From assembly GCA_019925105.1 (NCBI GenBank), contig JAHGAU010000032.1, positions 496,001-560,000 on the forward strand: a DNA stretch of 64,000 bases, read 5' to 3'. Both the position numbers and the translations under genes were made by a program. The notes under the pieces were generated by a model that did no database searches, was not told where the DNA came from, and saw nothing but the letters and a program-made list of their open reading frames with translations. Below, piece by piece: positions 50,031-61,586 of this stretch (the stretch's first letter is position 1; every line of letters begins with the position of its first letter). Origin of the DNA: Niebla homalea. Lineage: Eukaryota; Ascomycota; Lecanoromycetes; Lecanorales; Ramalinaceae.

Positions 50031-50845
50031 ATGCGTCTCCCAGTCCTACATCAGAACCTCCATACCTCGCTATGTCGCTGGCACTGTCCACGCGACCGAA
50101 TGCCAATTGCGAATGCTCTACCCTTTTCTCGATACTCCTCTAGCAGATCTTCGAAACCCAGAGTCCTTGAAAAGCCTACAAAATTCAACCCACCGTCCCA
50201 TCCTTCTCGTCTGGTTAAACAGCAGATGCCACGCCATTATGGTCCTGGAATAACCGAGGAGCGTGTCCTCGAATTTGACAAGACAGAGTTCCCTCACATG
50301 CTACCACCGAGGGGGACATGGAAACACTGGTTCTTGACCAGTCGCCTCTTCCACACCTGGTTCTCTTTGGTAAGCTCGATCGCGGCTCAGCTGTACCGGA
50401 AGATCACGTAGGAGCTGACTGGGTGGGGCCACAGTGGGTATTGATCGCTTTGGTCGCTTTTGCCTACTACGAGCACTGGACACGGTCCACTATCTTTCGA
50501 GAGAATCTACCCGACAGATGGACTGTCCTGCTACACCCAATGCAAGCAATGCAAGAGTTTATATTTGCATACAGGATGTCCAGTAGGATTGGTGATGGTC
50601 ATACCGCTTCGCTGAGGAAACACGGCGTCGATGATTGTCAAAAGAGGGCGAGCTATCGCAAAGCACACGGTGGTGGGGAAGACCAAGGTATGCAGTGGTG
50701 GCCAGAGTTTGAGAGCAAATACGGGAAGATGGTGGTGGACAAGAAGACTGGGAGGCTGACGGACGATCAGGAAGTGATGAAGGAGTATGAGGGGGAGGCC
50801 TTCTGGAAGCTCGTGAAGCTGTACAACAAATGGATCAACATTTAA
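50031..50845 (+). CDS. Probable mitochondrial inner-membrane protein, uncharacterised
   Basis: Two exons, 50031-50369 and 50435-50845, with a 65-nt intron (GTAAGC...GCTGAC...ACAG), 249 residues. The N-terminus (MRLPVLHQNLHTSLCRWHC...) is basic, Ser/Arg-rich and free of acidic residues over about 30 positions, like a mitochondrial presequence. A conserved-looking block FNPPSHPSRLVKQQMPRHYG follows. A membrane span at about residues 108-128 (FHTWFSLWVLIALVAFAYYE) is created by the splice. After it, the protein continues with LPDRWTVLLHPMQAMQEFIF and an RKAHGGG stretch, then a charged C-terminus. I recall small ascomycete mitochondrial proteins with the same order of blocks but no known function. 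It starts 183 bases beyond the transposon end. Confidence 0.75.
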
Positions 50846-52184
50846 TTTGGCGAAGATGATGGGGCTTCCTTAATTAGCCCTCCCGGTCGAGTTCCGTCAA
50901 CCGATTTGTGGACCCGAGACGTATATAAGAGCAGATGAAGTGACTTTGCAGCGTTGAGCAAAGACAGGCCTCGATGCATGAACAATGACAGCCTAGGGCG
51001 AAAGGATCTTCCTTGTATAGTAGGGAATATTCATAGGTAGGAGGAAAAGACCTCAGCTCTCTGATGTCTCTGATCTCACAGGTGAACTATGGGGAGAGTG
51101 GAGAAACACTGTCTTCTGGTTGCCGTCATTTCGTAGATCATTATTTGCAAAGCGAGTTCATATGATGACTTCACTCAAAGCATTCCACCGGTTCTTTACC
51201 TTATCGGCTTTTACCGCCCCACTAGCACACACAGAGAAGCGCCAATAGGAATCGAACCCATTGGTTATATAACCCACTGGAACACACACCCCCTACTCGG
51301 TCCCGCCACAAACTTAAGGGTCAAGGCGGCGCAATTCCTGCTTCTGTCTCTCTTCAGGCATCATCATCCACCATTATTGGGGGTGCGATGTCTCCTTGCG
51401 GCTCGAAAAGGACCTGAGAGGCAGCTTGTGGCCAGCATGGAGTAGACAAGAGACAGCGCCTTGTGTGTCTGTGTCCCCAAGTGCAGCGCCAGGACCATGC
51501 GACAAGAGCGTAATGCGGCGCATCCAAAATGCTGCTTCTTAGTGACCCTTCGAGTCGCAAGCCGACGAAGCTGCGAAGTCCTCGACGTCTGCCATCATTA
51601 GAAACGTGAAAGCGGTCGCGAGACCTGATCATCTCATTCATCGCCAAAACTCCAATGGGTGGTCAGTATTTTCGTCGCAGGTCAAGGGCGCGCGTACCAT
51701 GAAACGCCCTCAACCAATGGAAGGCTCAAGTTGAATAGCCTCAGAATGATGTGCAACTTGATGGTTTGCCCTGGGCCTCTGGCATTCCTGAAACGTCTCG
51801 ATCAAGTGAGAAGTATGCTCGTTTCAGACGTGCATCAATCTGCATGGCTTTCTGGTGGAACAGTGGTCCCTAAGGAATAGTGAGTGTGAAGATTCTATTT
51901 TTTGCGTTGCCCATTCACATTTCACTGTCGCGCTAATCTTCCTTTATTCTCTTTGTGTCATGCCATCGCCTTCATCTCTCTCCCTTTCTTTCATCAGACA
52001 ATCCTGTTTCACGAATTTCCTTTGTTCCGTCTTTTACAAGTCGGTGTTGATCACCACTGCTGTCTCTCCCTCCATACCCATTACCTTCTCCTTGTCGCTC
52101 TTTGTAAACAAGACACACCAAACTAATTTTACCGTCCGCCGGTCGGATCCCACCAGACAATTCGAATCTCACTGTCACATCAAC
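50846..52184. other. Intergenic region and PRM1 leader
   Basis: About 1.3 kb. A tRNA-like T-arm was seen on the reverse strand near 51,240-51,265 but no full cloverleaf. The last 330 bases before the Prm1 start are an open, CT-rich leader in frame with the gene; the leader has no supportive features of coding sequence. Confidence 0.4.
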
Positions 52185-54440
52185 ATGTCTTCTACAGTGA
52201 ATCAACACCCCTATCCTTTCCCAGCTGTACCTCCATCTCTCTCCGCTGGCGATCATGGGATGCGAGATTATTACAACACAGCTCAGGACCATGTCCAACG
52301 ACATACACCAAATACAGTACAGAGCATCACCCCGTACCTCGGACTACGCTCTCGATTATCACAAGTGTGGATCAACAGATGGACTGTTCTCTTATTCCTC
52401 GTCCTCGTACGAGTTCTCGTTGCAATTGCTGGACTTAACCATGACCTCGGGTCAGCCAAAACCGAAGCCATGTCTGCATGTTCGGGAGTCGAATCTATGG
52501 GCAGTGCCATGGCATCTATGCCTCATTACCTTTCTGCAGGGGTAAACGAGTTGGCTGCCTCCGGCATTGAAAAGGACGTTCATGGTCTAATGTCCATGCT
52601 TCTCCTGACCATCACCGGCGTCGAAGAACTGGTCGTCTTTTACATCAACATGTTGACCTCGACCTACATGTGTCTCATCACTCTGGCTGTCAGCTCGAGT
52701 TTACATGTCGCGCTAAAGGTCATTGAAGATGTTTCAGACTTCCTCAACAAGACGCTCAAAGATGTTAGCAACGATATTGGCAACTCCGTCACTGATTTCC
52801 AAAACGGGTTGAACAAATTCACGAGTGCGCTGGACAGTGTACCCAAGGTATTTGGGGGCAAAGGTGGCGACATTCCCAAAATCGACTTGAGCTCGGAACA
52901 AAAAGCACTCACGGGATTGCAATTGCCTTCGGGCCTCGATCAAGATCTGACCAAGCTCAACAACTCCATCCCGACCTTTCAGGATGTCCAGAACTTTACT
53001 GACAGTGTCATTCGCTTCCCTTTTGAAGAGGTTAAGAAACTCGTGAACGGGTATCTCAAGTTCGACTTCAACCGATCACTCCTCCCAGTGCCGCAAAAAG
53101 AGCAGTTGACCTTTTGCTCTGACAATAACGAGATTGGGAGCTTCTTTGACGATCTCGCCAACCTGGTCAACGACGCGCGCAAGATCTTCATTGCCGTTCT
53201 GGTGATCATAGCCATCGCTGTTTGCATTCCAATGGCCTATCAAGAAATTCGTCGGTATCGAAGAATGCAGCAACGCACCGCGATTGTGGGGGACAAGACC
53301 TTTGACCCGATGGATGTCATCTACATCACTTCCCGACCCTACACAGCGACTGCCGGTATCAAAGCGTCAGCGCCCTTTGGATCCACGAGACGTCAAGCCT
53401 TGGTGCGCTGGGTGATCGCCTACGCTACCTCCACCCCAGCATTGTTTGTACTCACCCTTGGCGTTACTGGTCTTTTCTCCTGTCTTCTGCAGTACCTTTT
53501 ACTTAGGGCGGTCGAGAAGGAAGTTCCAGCCCTCGCAAACGAGGTTGGTGCATTCGCAGATAAGGTGGTAGGGTCTCTGAACAACGCGTCAGCTTCCTGG
53601 GCCAATGGAACAAATGCAGCGATCCTGGACACGAACAACGGCATCAATCACGACATCTTTGGTTGGGTGAACACAACAACCGGTGCCATCAATGGAACGC
53701 TGAATACCTTCATCGAGAAAACAACCGGAGTCTTGAATGACACCTTTGGCGGAACGATTCTTTACGAGCCTATCACGGGTGTCTTTGAATGCTTGATCGG
53801 CCTCAAGGTTGCAGCCGTGCAAAAAGGCCTTACCTGGGTGTCTGATGAGGCGAAGGTCAACTTTCCACTCCTACCGAACGACACCTTTAGTCTTGGAGCA
53901 GCAGCCAGCATTGCTGGTGCAAAGCCAGGCGGTGAGTCAGAAAGCTTCTTGGCCAATCCAGGTCAGGATGCCACCGACAAAATCACTGGCGCCGTCGACA
54001 AAGTCACCAGCCATATCGCTGATAGCATTCGTGTCGAAGCCATCGTTTCTACTTGCGTCGTCCTTGTCTGGGTCATCATTCTTCTCTTTGCCATCATGCG
54101 AGCTATCTGGCTTGGTCTTCAATCCGAGCAGCATCGTGGTGAGGGTGGCCCTGCTCCAAATGACGGTATGCCAATGCAAGAACGACCTTGCACGATGATC
54201 AATGGTCCAGCTCCTGCTTATGAGCCGCCCAAGCCGGTCCACTACGCAGGAGACAATCCGTTCAGCGATTCTCATTACCCACCTGCTCCACCAATTGGCC
54301 AGACCCGTTCCAGTACTTTTGGTGAGGACGATTACCAGGACCACAAATTGGGCTTTGGAGGATTACGCCAGCCCGCACGAGAAGAATCACCGACAAGAGG
54401 TCAAAGAAACAGTATCTATCCGATTGTGGAGAAGTCTTGA
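52185..54440 (+). CDS. PRM1: Plasma membrane fusion protein Prm1
   Basis: Single exon, 751 residues from the ATG at 52185. Prm1 is a multispanning glycoprotein that promotes plasma-membrane merger during mating and, in filamentous fungi, hyphal and sexual cell fusion. Membrane segments are visible at about residues 66-84 (WTVLLFLVLVRVLVAIAGL), in the LMSMLLLTITGVEELVVFYI... and MCLITLAVSS stretch, at IFIAVLVIIAIAVCIPMAY, at ALFVLTLGVTGLFSCLLQYLLL and at AIVSTCVVLVWVIILLFAIM. Two large extracellular loops carry several N-glycosylation sequons (for example NASASWANGT). The C-terminal 120 residues are cytoplasmic, Pro-rich. Length and layout match the family. An upstream open frame continues in frame to 51855, but the region reads as leader. 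Confidence 0.93.
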   Translation: MSSTVNQHPYPFPAVPPSLSAGDHGMRDYYNTAQDHVQRHTPNTVQSITPYLGLRSRLSQVWINRWTVLLFLVLVRVLVAIAGLNHDLGSAKTEAMSACSGVESMGSAMASMPHYLSAGVNELAASGIEKDVHGLMSMLLLTITGVEELVVFYINMLTSTYMCLITLAVSSSLHVALKVIEDVSDFLNKTLKDVSNDIGNSVTDFQNGLNKFTSALDSVPKVFGGKGGDIPKIDLSSEQKALTGLQLPSGLDQDLTKLNNSIPTFQDVQNFTDSVIRFPFEEVKKLVNGYLKFDFNRSLLPVPQKEQLTFCSDNNEIGSFFDDLANLVNDARKIFIAVLVIIAIAVCIPMAYQEIRRYRRMQQRTAIVGDKTFDPMDVIYITSRPYTATAGIKASAPFGSTRRQALVRWVIAYATSTPALFVLTLGVTGLFSCLLQYLLLRAVEKEVPALANEVGAFADKVVGSLNNASASWANGTNAAILDTNNGINHDIFGWVNTTTGAINGTLNTFIEKTTGVLNDTFGGTILYEPITGVFECLIGLKVAAVQKGLTWVSDEAKVNFPLLPNDTFSLGAAASIAGAKPGGESESFLANPGQDATDKITGAVDKVTSHIADSIRVEAIVSTCVVLVWVIILLFAIMRAIWLGLQSEQHRGEGGPAPNDGMPMQERPCTMINGPAPAYEPPKPVHYAGDNPFSDSHYPPAPPIGQTRSSTFGEDDYQDHKLGFGGLRQPAREESPTRGQRNSIYPIVEKS

Positions 54441-55682
54441 ACGATCTCGCACCCGACTTATGATGAGTTCACCAACTTGCAAAAGCAGAATTCGAAGAGA
54501 AACACTAGAGTTGAATTAAGAGAGCACACGCCACTTGCAGCTTACCACGACTAATTGAATCAATCGAGTAAGCACACGGTCCTCGAGGGAGTGCGCGTGC
54601 TTGCTTTTCACTTATCTGGCGCTATGCGTCGTGCTCACAGTCTTTCGAGCGGCCCCCCCATAGTCGCTTTCCCCCCTGCACTCCTAGAGTCAAAAGCTCT
54701 GGTATGTGCTTGAGCGTGACTGAAAGCAACCAAACAGTAACGATCTTAACGTCTTAGGTTGGATGGATGGATGAGTCGCAGGCGATCTGCCCATTGCGCC
54801 TTCCGTTGAGGAGGAGCCATCTTTCGTGGAACAAAGAAACCTTTTGATAAGGAATCGATGTCGATTTGAGAGAAGCGATCCTCCGGAAGGGACAACGCTT
54901 TTGGGCGGATCTCATGTGCGGAGATTTAGAGAACCTGGAGGTTCTTCACTAAGATTACAAAAAAAAAGGCTCATTTACACACTCACTCGGAACGGATCGT
55001 GCTGCAGCTACCTGCATAGCCCTTCTTCATGCTCGGACAATCAGTCACGGGTCTTGTGGATCCATTGGCATTTTCCCCAAGATTTCCATTGGATTTGGCA
55101 AGGCCATCGTGCCTGGATGGTTTCACGAATGAACAGCAATACCATCCTCTTCTGCATACCAAAAAAACTCTTCGGAAGCAGATTGGACATCTGGGTGTTG
55201 ATTGGACGCGCGCCACTCGTGGCTGCTTGCTACCTTTCCACCGCGATATTGTCCAAAAGGACGATTGACTGGAAGGCACGCGCGCCTTCGCCGGCTGCTG
55301 CTAGCTTTCCATTGATCCAGTTCTTTTTGCACGCATCTGGTTATCCTTTGGCGAGATCTATGGGCTTACTGACCGCGCGCATGGTCAAGCACCAGGGTGC
55401 TGTGAATGAGACAGCTGATCCAGTCCGCTGCTGCTATTTGGCCTTGCTCTACCCCAGGCTTGGGGCTTGTGGCGAAGCTGGAACGCGCGTGGATAGGGAG
55501 GGATTGGGATGTGTGGAGGTTTCAAAGCTGTCTTGATGCGATTTGGATAGATAGCATGACAATGAGAAATCTTCAGTCCCTCATCAATTTCATCCTTGTG
55601 CACCGCTCGTTATGGCTCGTTGCCCCAGGCTTTGGTCACTTTAACACAATCTACCTCGCAATGGGTCCCCACCACATCACAA
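54441..55682. other. Intergenic region, nothing recognised
   Basis: About 1.2 kb between converging genes. A forward open frame of over 200 codons (about 54,826-55,536) lacks a good ATG and any domain, so I do not call it. Confidence 0.4.
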
Positions 55683-56123
55683 TTATTCAAACTCAGGATC
55701 ATACAGATCCATATCCTCAACTCCTCCTTTTCGATTATTTTCCTCCTCCAGCTCACGCCTCAGATCTTCATCCATGTCCTGCATCCCCTCCGTCTGATAC
55801 TCGTATTCGCCTTCATGGTGCGCGATACCATGGTTCAGTAATTGATCTCGGTCTTGGAGTTCCTCGATGCGCTGGTCATGGCCTTCATTGCCGTCTTCGC
55901 CCCATTCATCGCGGGCTTCAAGCCGGCCTTGTAATTCCCTGAGGGTAAAGAGGTCGGCATTAGTTCTTGATTGGATAAAGCGCAATACATACTGTTCGTT
56001 GGTATCTTTCATGTTTTCATAATGGTCGCGCTTTTCTTCATCGCTCCATTCGTCGTCATACTCTTCTTCGAGAGACTTGTAGCGGTCTTGCCATTCTTTG
56101 TAGTCGTCTTGGTTGCGTGACAT
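55683..56123 (-). CDS. Small acidic coiled-coil protein, uncharacterised
   Basis: Single exon, 146 residues from ATG at 56123. The product is extremely rich in Asp, Glu, Arg and Gln and strongly predicted to be helical (EWQDRYKSLEEEYDDEWSDEE, DLRRELEEENNRK). It has no signal peptide or membrane span and no Cys. No family is recognised. The composition is typical of short fungal coiled-coil proteins. The opposite strand is also open over much of this region, but this frame has the better ATG and a consistent composition. Confidence is moderate. Confidence 0.5.
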   Translation of the reverse strand: MSRNQDDYKEWQDRYKSLEEEYDDEWSDEEKRDHYENMKDTNEQYVLRFIQSRTNADLFTLRELQGRLEARDEWGEDGNEGHDQRIEELQDRDQLLNHGIAHHEGEYEYQTEGMQDMDEDLRRELEEENNRKGGVEDMDLYDPEFE

Positions 56124-56730
56124 TGTCTGGTCTGGTAAGAGAGTCTTGATTATCAATGCGAAATAGTTCTTAACAGTTAGGGATGTGGAGCAGGAAGGGG
56201 CAACAGTGGGATATTGAACGATTGAGACATGGCAAGAGCAACGGAATCGCGAAGAACAAGCCTGAGGATGGGGCCTTTGATGAAAGCGAAAAGTGAAGCA
56301 AGCAGCAACTAATGCTCACTTGGTTGCATACCCAGGCGCCACCAAGCAGTGACAAGGCTGGCATACACATCAATGCATTCAGCTCTTACTTCTGAGCTTT
56401 GCATCAAGTTACTGAGTATCAAGAAGGGGAAGCTTGAGACGGGGTAGAATACTTTCTAGGATAGGTTCACGGCAGGCCTTCATTCGCAGTTGGCGTGTCT
56501 GGAGGTAATGACTGTGAAGATCTTCCAATTAAGCATCAAGCGGGAGACTTCATCAAAGTCCCAATCCATTTTCTCCTGATTTTCCAACTTCTGATTAGCA
56601 ATGGGCACGCTTAAGATCGAGAGTCCTGGCCTCTCCTTGTGATGGTCTTCTTTTAGCCACCTCTTAGGTGAGATCACGGAGTACGCTCGCGACGAAGGTC
56701 TGCCCTGCGACCCGTCAATGCGGCGTTTCT
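56124..56730. other. Intergenic region, nothing recognised
   Basis: About 600 bases between two reverse-strand genes. Terminator of RRP42 and promoter of the small coiled-coil gene are expected here. Nothing else was seen. Confidence 0.5.
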
Positions 56731-58005
56731 TCACAAAACCCCCTCCAGTCCCCTCAAAACCTCTTCCCCCACCCCACCAGGTTTCACGCACATCTCCAGC
56801 ATCTTGCTCAACAATCCCCTGCTCATTCCTCCCCTCCCGGGCTTCCACCACCCATCGCCTACCTCCTTTCCCTCTTCGGCCCCGAAACCGGGTTCCCCTC
56901 CCAACGCCGCTGAAGAGGATGTAGATAGCCTTGCCGGCGGATCGATCGTCCTGATGGCGAGTATTTTGATCGTCCCAGGAGCTTGATCCGAAGTACTAGT
57001 GGGGGAAGAAAGGAGACTTGACGTGATGGTAACCGCAACAACGGCGTCAGCAACAGCCAACTCCTCTCTCGACGGGTCAAAGAAGATATTTTCGCCCACA
57101 GAGACAACGAGGAGCGTGATGGGAGTTTTTGTTGACGCTAGTTTATTTGATGCGTCCGCCGTGGTGGCCTTTTTGTTCTTGCCCTTTGATGTGACGGAAT
57201 GGGATGGGTAGAGCGGGAACGCGGCCTCCCAGTCGTCGTTGAAGAGAGGATCTTCCTCGCCCTGTGAGATGGAAGCGGGAAGGCGGGTGGAGAGAAGAGC
57301 GAGGTGGGTGGAGAGGGAAAGGAGAGGGAGCGGATAGGATGAAGGAGGCGAGAGGAGGAGGATCTGGTTGCGTGCAAGTCATTAGTACCACATCTTCATA
57401 ACATCTTGAGAAGACTCTGGATGACGGAGAGACTGAGGAAGGAGAAGAGAAGGGAGAGAGGGAGAAAGGGTAGAGGTAGCGAGACCAACATCAATATAAA
57501 GCTTCCAATGCCACTTGCGATTGATATACAATTTTCCTGGCAATGTCCCGTCTGCAACCAACCCCTCATGGATCATTTGCGCCAGGAACACTACGATGGA
57601 ATCATCGTCTCGTTGCCCTGGCATGTCCGTTGTCACCTCGACCCAGTCGTGCTCGCCATGGGAGGCTGCTGTGTCTTCCTCACCCCTCAGTCCACTTGGG
57701 GGGACGTCCACGCCACCCATTGAGATATCGTTGCCTTCACCGTCCGGTGTTGCTTCATCACGTCGGATAGAGGCTGGAACAGTCTTCTGGACGTCAGCCT
57801 TCACGCCAACGATGCCTTCGGTACCATCTGCAAAGCAGACGCGGGCGCTGCCATTGGTCGAGGGGAGAAGGTCTGTTTCCGCGATGAGGGGCCGAAATGT
57901 AGTGGGGGAGCGAGCATCGGGACGGAGTGGAGGGCTGAGGGAGAGGGACGAGTGGAGATAGGCGAGTTCGGTGGGGGAGAGGAGCGTTGTTTGCTGGGAT
58001 GGCAT
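56731..58005 (-). CDS. RRP42: Exosome complex subunit Rrp42 (RNase PH-like)
   Basis: Two exons, 58005-57490 and 57363-56731, with a 126-nt intron (GTTGGT...ACCAG), 382 residues. Rrp42 is a catalytically inactive RNase PH-like subunit of the exosome ring used for 3'-5' RNA decay and processing. Landmarks are LSPTELAYLHSSLSLSPPLRPDARSP (shown here in part), FRPLIAETDLLPSTNGSARV, FADGTEGIVGVKA, and LYINRKWHWKLYIDILLLS, which is restored by the splice. The later GENIFFDPSREELAVADAVV fits the second half of the fold. Two low-complexity inserts (residues about 80-130 and 230-260) and a Gly-rich tail make it longer than the usual 270-300 residues. It is 221 bases from the end of TRP2. Confidence 0.88.
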
Positions 58006-58226
58006 TTGGGAAAGTTGGATGGCGGAAAAGGCAGATTAATTATTATAATTCTATGTGCCGACTACAACAAGACTCCCGGCCTTCGATATATCGTTACTAT
58101 CGTAGACTCTAGGCCGAGAACTTCCTCGGGACTACTGAAGAGATGAGCATACATTCACCATCTGAAAACTTTGACGTGTAGTTCCCCCAAGACTTTCCTG
58201 TGGCTGTATTGTTTACCTGGTGCTGG

Positions 58227-60075
58227 TCAACCTGCGGCCAAATCTACGTGAGGCCTCCCATCCATCTCAGAATCCTTTTGCATCTGCTGAGTCAAAAGTC
58301 CATTCGACTCTCCTCTACTATGATCATCCACCCATGAATATCGTTGCTCTGCACTGCTAATGCATCTAATGTTCGCAGCAAGTTTGTTCATCGTTTCCTG
58401 CCATTCTTCTTCAGGCACACTATCCCACACGATCCCCCCTCCGGCTTGCAGATAGGCGACTCCATCCTTGACAAGCATGGTCCGAAGGGCAATGCACGTG
58501 TCCATCGCCCCTTCCCCCACATGAGCCTCCCTCCTCCCCTGTCCATCGGTCCGCATGGAGACGTTCCCGTAGCCGAAGTAGCCCACTGCACCAGCATATA
58601 CGCCCCTTTTCTCCTTCTCCAATTCGGCAATAAGCTCCATTGCCCGAACCTTGGGTGCACCACTGACGGTTCCCGCCGGAAAAATTGAGCGGAATGCATC
58701 AAATCTCGTCTTTTCCGGCCGAAGGATGCCACTGACTTGTGAGACAAGATGCTGGACGTGGCTAAACTTTTCGACCTCCATCAGCCGATCGGTACGTGTG
58801 GATGTGGGCTCGCAGACACGGTTCACATCATTCCGGGCGAGATCGACCAGCATGACATGCTCTGCTCGTTCTTTTAGGCTTGCGCGGAGTTCATCGGCCA
58901 GTCGCACGTCTTCGGCCGAATTGCTGCCCCGTTTTACGGTCCCAGCAATAGGATGCGTAATAATTCGTCCAGTGTCCTCTTCGCGCTTGATTAGAAGCTC
59001 AGGAGATGCACCTACGAGCTGAAAGTTGGAGCAAGAGATGTAGAAGAGATATGGTGACGGGTTTGTCGTCCGGAGTTGCCGGTAGATGTTGAAAGGTTGG
59101 AGGTCAGTCGAGCGAGAGATACGGTGGGAGGGAACAGCCTGAATGATGGATCCTTTTTGGATTTCCTCTCTCAATGTTGCCACGTGAGCTTCATAACCGG
59201 TCTGACCGATGTTGGAAGTGAACGAATGGTTCTTTCCCACTGGAGGCTGACGTGGGAGAGGGATAGATGGCGATTGGAGAAGTTCGACCATGTCTTTCAG
59301 TACTACCCTTGCTCGATTGTACTCCTTTGACATCAGATCCTCATCCTCATGGGATGACGAAAGAGGCACTTGAGCATAGGTGATTATTTTGACGACTTGG
59401 AAAAAATGGTCAAAGGCGATGATAGTGTCAAATAGCATGAAAAGTGACTCGGGGACTTTGAGAATATCCTTCATCTTTCTGGCCGTCTTTGGCTCAAAGT
59501 AACGGACGCAATCGTAACCTACATATCCAATAGCGCCACCCCTGAGGGGAGGCAACCGCAGGTCTGGGATGACTGCTTCACGATGCCGGGCCAGTTCCTT
59601 CTCCAGAAGGGGTAATGGGTCACAAGCTGGTCCATGGCCGGGCCCCGTCGTCAATATTCTTCGCGGGTCTGCACCTCAGCTTAATGGACAGCGACTTGAA
59701 TTCAAATCACCACCTTACCTGCACCAACAAAGCTGTATCGACCAATTGTTTCCGATGTTGCCGCGCTTTCAAAGAGAAATGAGTACTTGGAGGACGATCT
59801 GAAAAGGATTAGCAAGTCCCGACTGGGTTTGCAGGACGGAGAAGATACCTTTCGGATACTTTCAGATATGCCAAAGTTGGCGTTAGTATGTCCGCAGATA
59901 TGGTGGCACATATTGGGATTAGGTTTGGTGCGTTAGGGAGATGCTGGCACTCGGACAGGATGTGGGTGATTTTTTCAAGAGATGGTTGAATGTCAATCTA
60001 AGCGATCCCTCAGCGCCTTACACTTGAAGCGTTGAAGCACATTTCAGCGTTGTTTTTACCTACATTGGAGGCCAT
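58227..60075 (-). CDS. TRP2: Anthranilate synthase component I
   Basis: Four exons: 60075-60064, 59997-59849, 59798-59719 and 59668-58227 (introns 66, 50, 50 nt), 560 residues. The enzyme converts chorismate to anthranilate, the first step of tryptophan synthesis, with ammonia supplied by its glutamine amidotransferase partner (not in this window). The N-terminal regulatory motif reads KYSFLFESA, a variant of the LLES tryptophan-binding element. The chorismate-binding domain shows GGAIGYVGYDCVRYFEP, IQAVPSHRISR, THPIAGTVKRG (about 318-328), DLARNDVNRV (356-365) and FPAGTVSGAPKVRAMELI (from 410). The C-terminus extends about 40 residues past the conserved LAANIRCI end. The first coding exon is only 12 nt (MASN), so the start may be mis-annotated elsewhere. 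Confidence 0.96.
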
Positions 60076-60858
60076 TCTGAATCCTCTCAGAGAAGCATGG
60101 ATAAGTACAGGGATAGAATGACGAGCCTGTCTAGCAGTGGGGCTAGTAGGGGGCCTCCAGGTGCATTTGTAGCAGGCAAGCTGACGATGTTCGGATCTTC
60201 CTCATAGTCACGAATGCTCCTGGACGCAGCAATGGTGCACGGGAAGCATGGTTTTCTATGAATAACTCACGACTGGCCGATGACCGAAGCTTCCCGACCC
60301 TCGGATATGGTTGAAGACTCTAGCGCGATCCCCCTGTACCAGGAATTCAGGACAACAGGAGGTTTGTGTTGACGCTTCGATCATTCTACGTCATCCTGCA
60401 TGGAGTAAGGCATGTCTTCACCACTTCCTTTACGGTTTATCGAGGCACGAGAGACGCTCAAGTATATGATTCATCTACTTGTGCTTGCCCGAGTTCTGAT
60501 AGCCACCATTTAGCCACATGTAATTAAGAATAACTACCTGGATGATAGATCGAAGCCTAAAGCTTCTACTTGTAGCTCGACCAAGGTCACTGATTTCTGC
60601 AATATGGTGGTGACACGTTGGAGACCGCACTTCGCTGTAACATGATACGAAAGGTATGTCGTTGTTGTCAGAAGAACGAGGCCCATGCTCGTAACGATAT
60701 GGCCTCCACGCGATTCATTGCTCTATTGGCAGAAGCATTTTACAATATTCTGCTTCTGCACAATCCTGCCTGTTCGTCACGATCCGTCTTTGTTGCCCTG
60801 TTGCCGAGTGTAGATGATCTGGTACAAAGAGGCGGTGATGAAGGCAAAAGTATCCTCC
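60076..60858. other. Intergenic region, nothing recognised
   Basis: 783 bases upstream of TRP2 and downstream of LSM1. A 5' leader and promoter for TRP2 are expected. No repeat or RNA gene was found. Confidence 0.5.
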
Positions 60859-61586
60859 TCAGAGGAGTATCTCCCCAGCGTGTTCGACCTCAAATCCGAG
60901 TCCATGCAATTTCTGCGCTCTCGACTGGTCTGTCGCTTTCCGGTCTTCTTTCTCCTGTTTCTGCATCTCATAGGCCTCGTTTTCCGAAACCTGTCGGTAC
61001 GCTTCTGGAACATGATCGTCCTTGTCCAGATCCTGCCATGTCTTAGTCACGATAGCTACGCAGAGCAATTCAAAAGACTGTACGACTTCGCCCAATAAGA
61101 GAACATTCTCCCCCCGGACGAGGAAAATGCCTCTGCGTACATCGGCATAGACGTCTCGAGTGAATATGCGCTCAACGGATTCGGTAAGGACAAGGTTCGC
61201 TGAGAGACGCCTCTGTTTAGTGCGCCACTGTACACGGCCGCTTTGAAACCAAGCGTACCGAATTGATCCCAGCTTCTCAAGACTCCGATGATCTTTCTTC
61301 CATCTCTTAACACTAATACCAGCTTCTCTGCTTATTAATGGGGCATCATCAGCCTCATGCTCAAGGTCTTGTAAGCCTAGCGATTACGGATCGGGACGCA
61401 CTATCTGTTAGATCCAACAACTGTGCTGCAGTCGTGAACATCTGTTAGGTCAACTTTTGGAATCGGAGCGTCAACATCAAGGCTGCTCACCTGTGGAGGT
61501 AGTTGCGGCGGACCGCCTTGCGGTGGAGGATTTTGAGCATGATTTGAGGCTCCACCAGGCGGATCATGTAACGACAGTTTCTCCAT
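60859..61586 (-). CDS. LSM1: U6 snRNA-associated Sm-like protein Lsm1
   Basis: Five exons: 61586-61491, 61441-61402, 61327-61259, 61199-61084 and 61032-60859 (introns 49, 74, 59 and 51 nt), 164 residues in phase. Lsm1 is the specific subunit of the cytoplasmic Lsm1-7 ring that binds oligoadenylated mRNA ends and promotes decapping in P-bodies. A Pro/Gly/Gln-rich N-terminus precedes FTTAAQLLDLTDKKLVLVLR. The Sm1 motif continues through DGRKIIGVLRSWDQFANLVL, and Sm2 is RGIFLVRGENVLLLGEV. The long C-terminal helix (EMQKQEKEDRKATDQSRAQK) and the ending LHGLGFEVEHAGEILL are the Lsm1 hallmarks. Single open frames here look like scattered scraps; only the spliced model makes sense. It is divergent from RPB3 over 434 bases. 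Confidence 0.95.

Noticed and set aside
51239..51332. tRNA-like sequence on the reverse strand
   Set aside because: A T-arm-like GGGTTCGATTCC and partly matching ends (GCGCC / GGCGC) are present. However, no acceptable anticodon arm or D-arm could be drawn, and the acceptor pairing fails at one position.
52283..54344. Several reverse-strand open frames opposite PRM1
   Set aside because: Antisense shadows; none has domain features.
54826..55536. 236-codon forward open frame
   Set aside because: Begins without ATG, has no recognisable domain and an unnatural mix of Cys, Trp and Arg.
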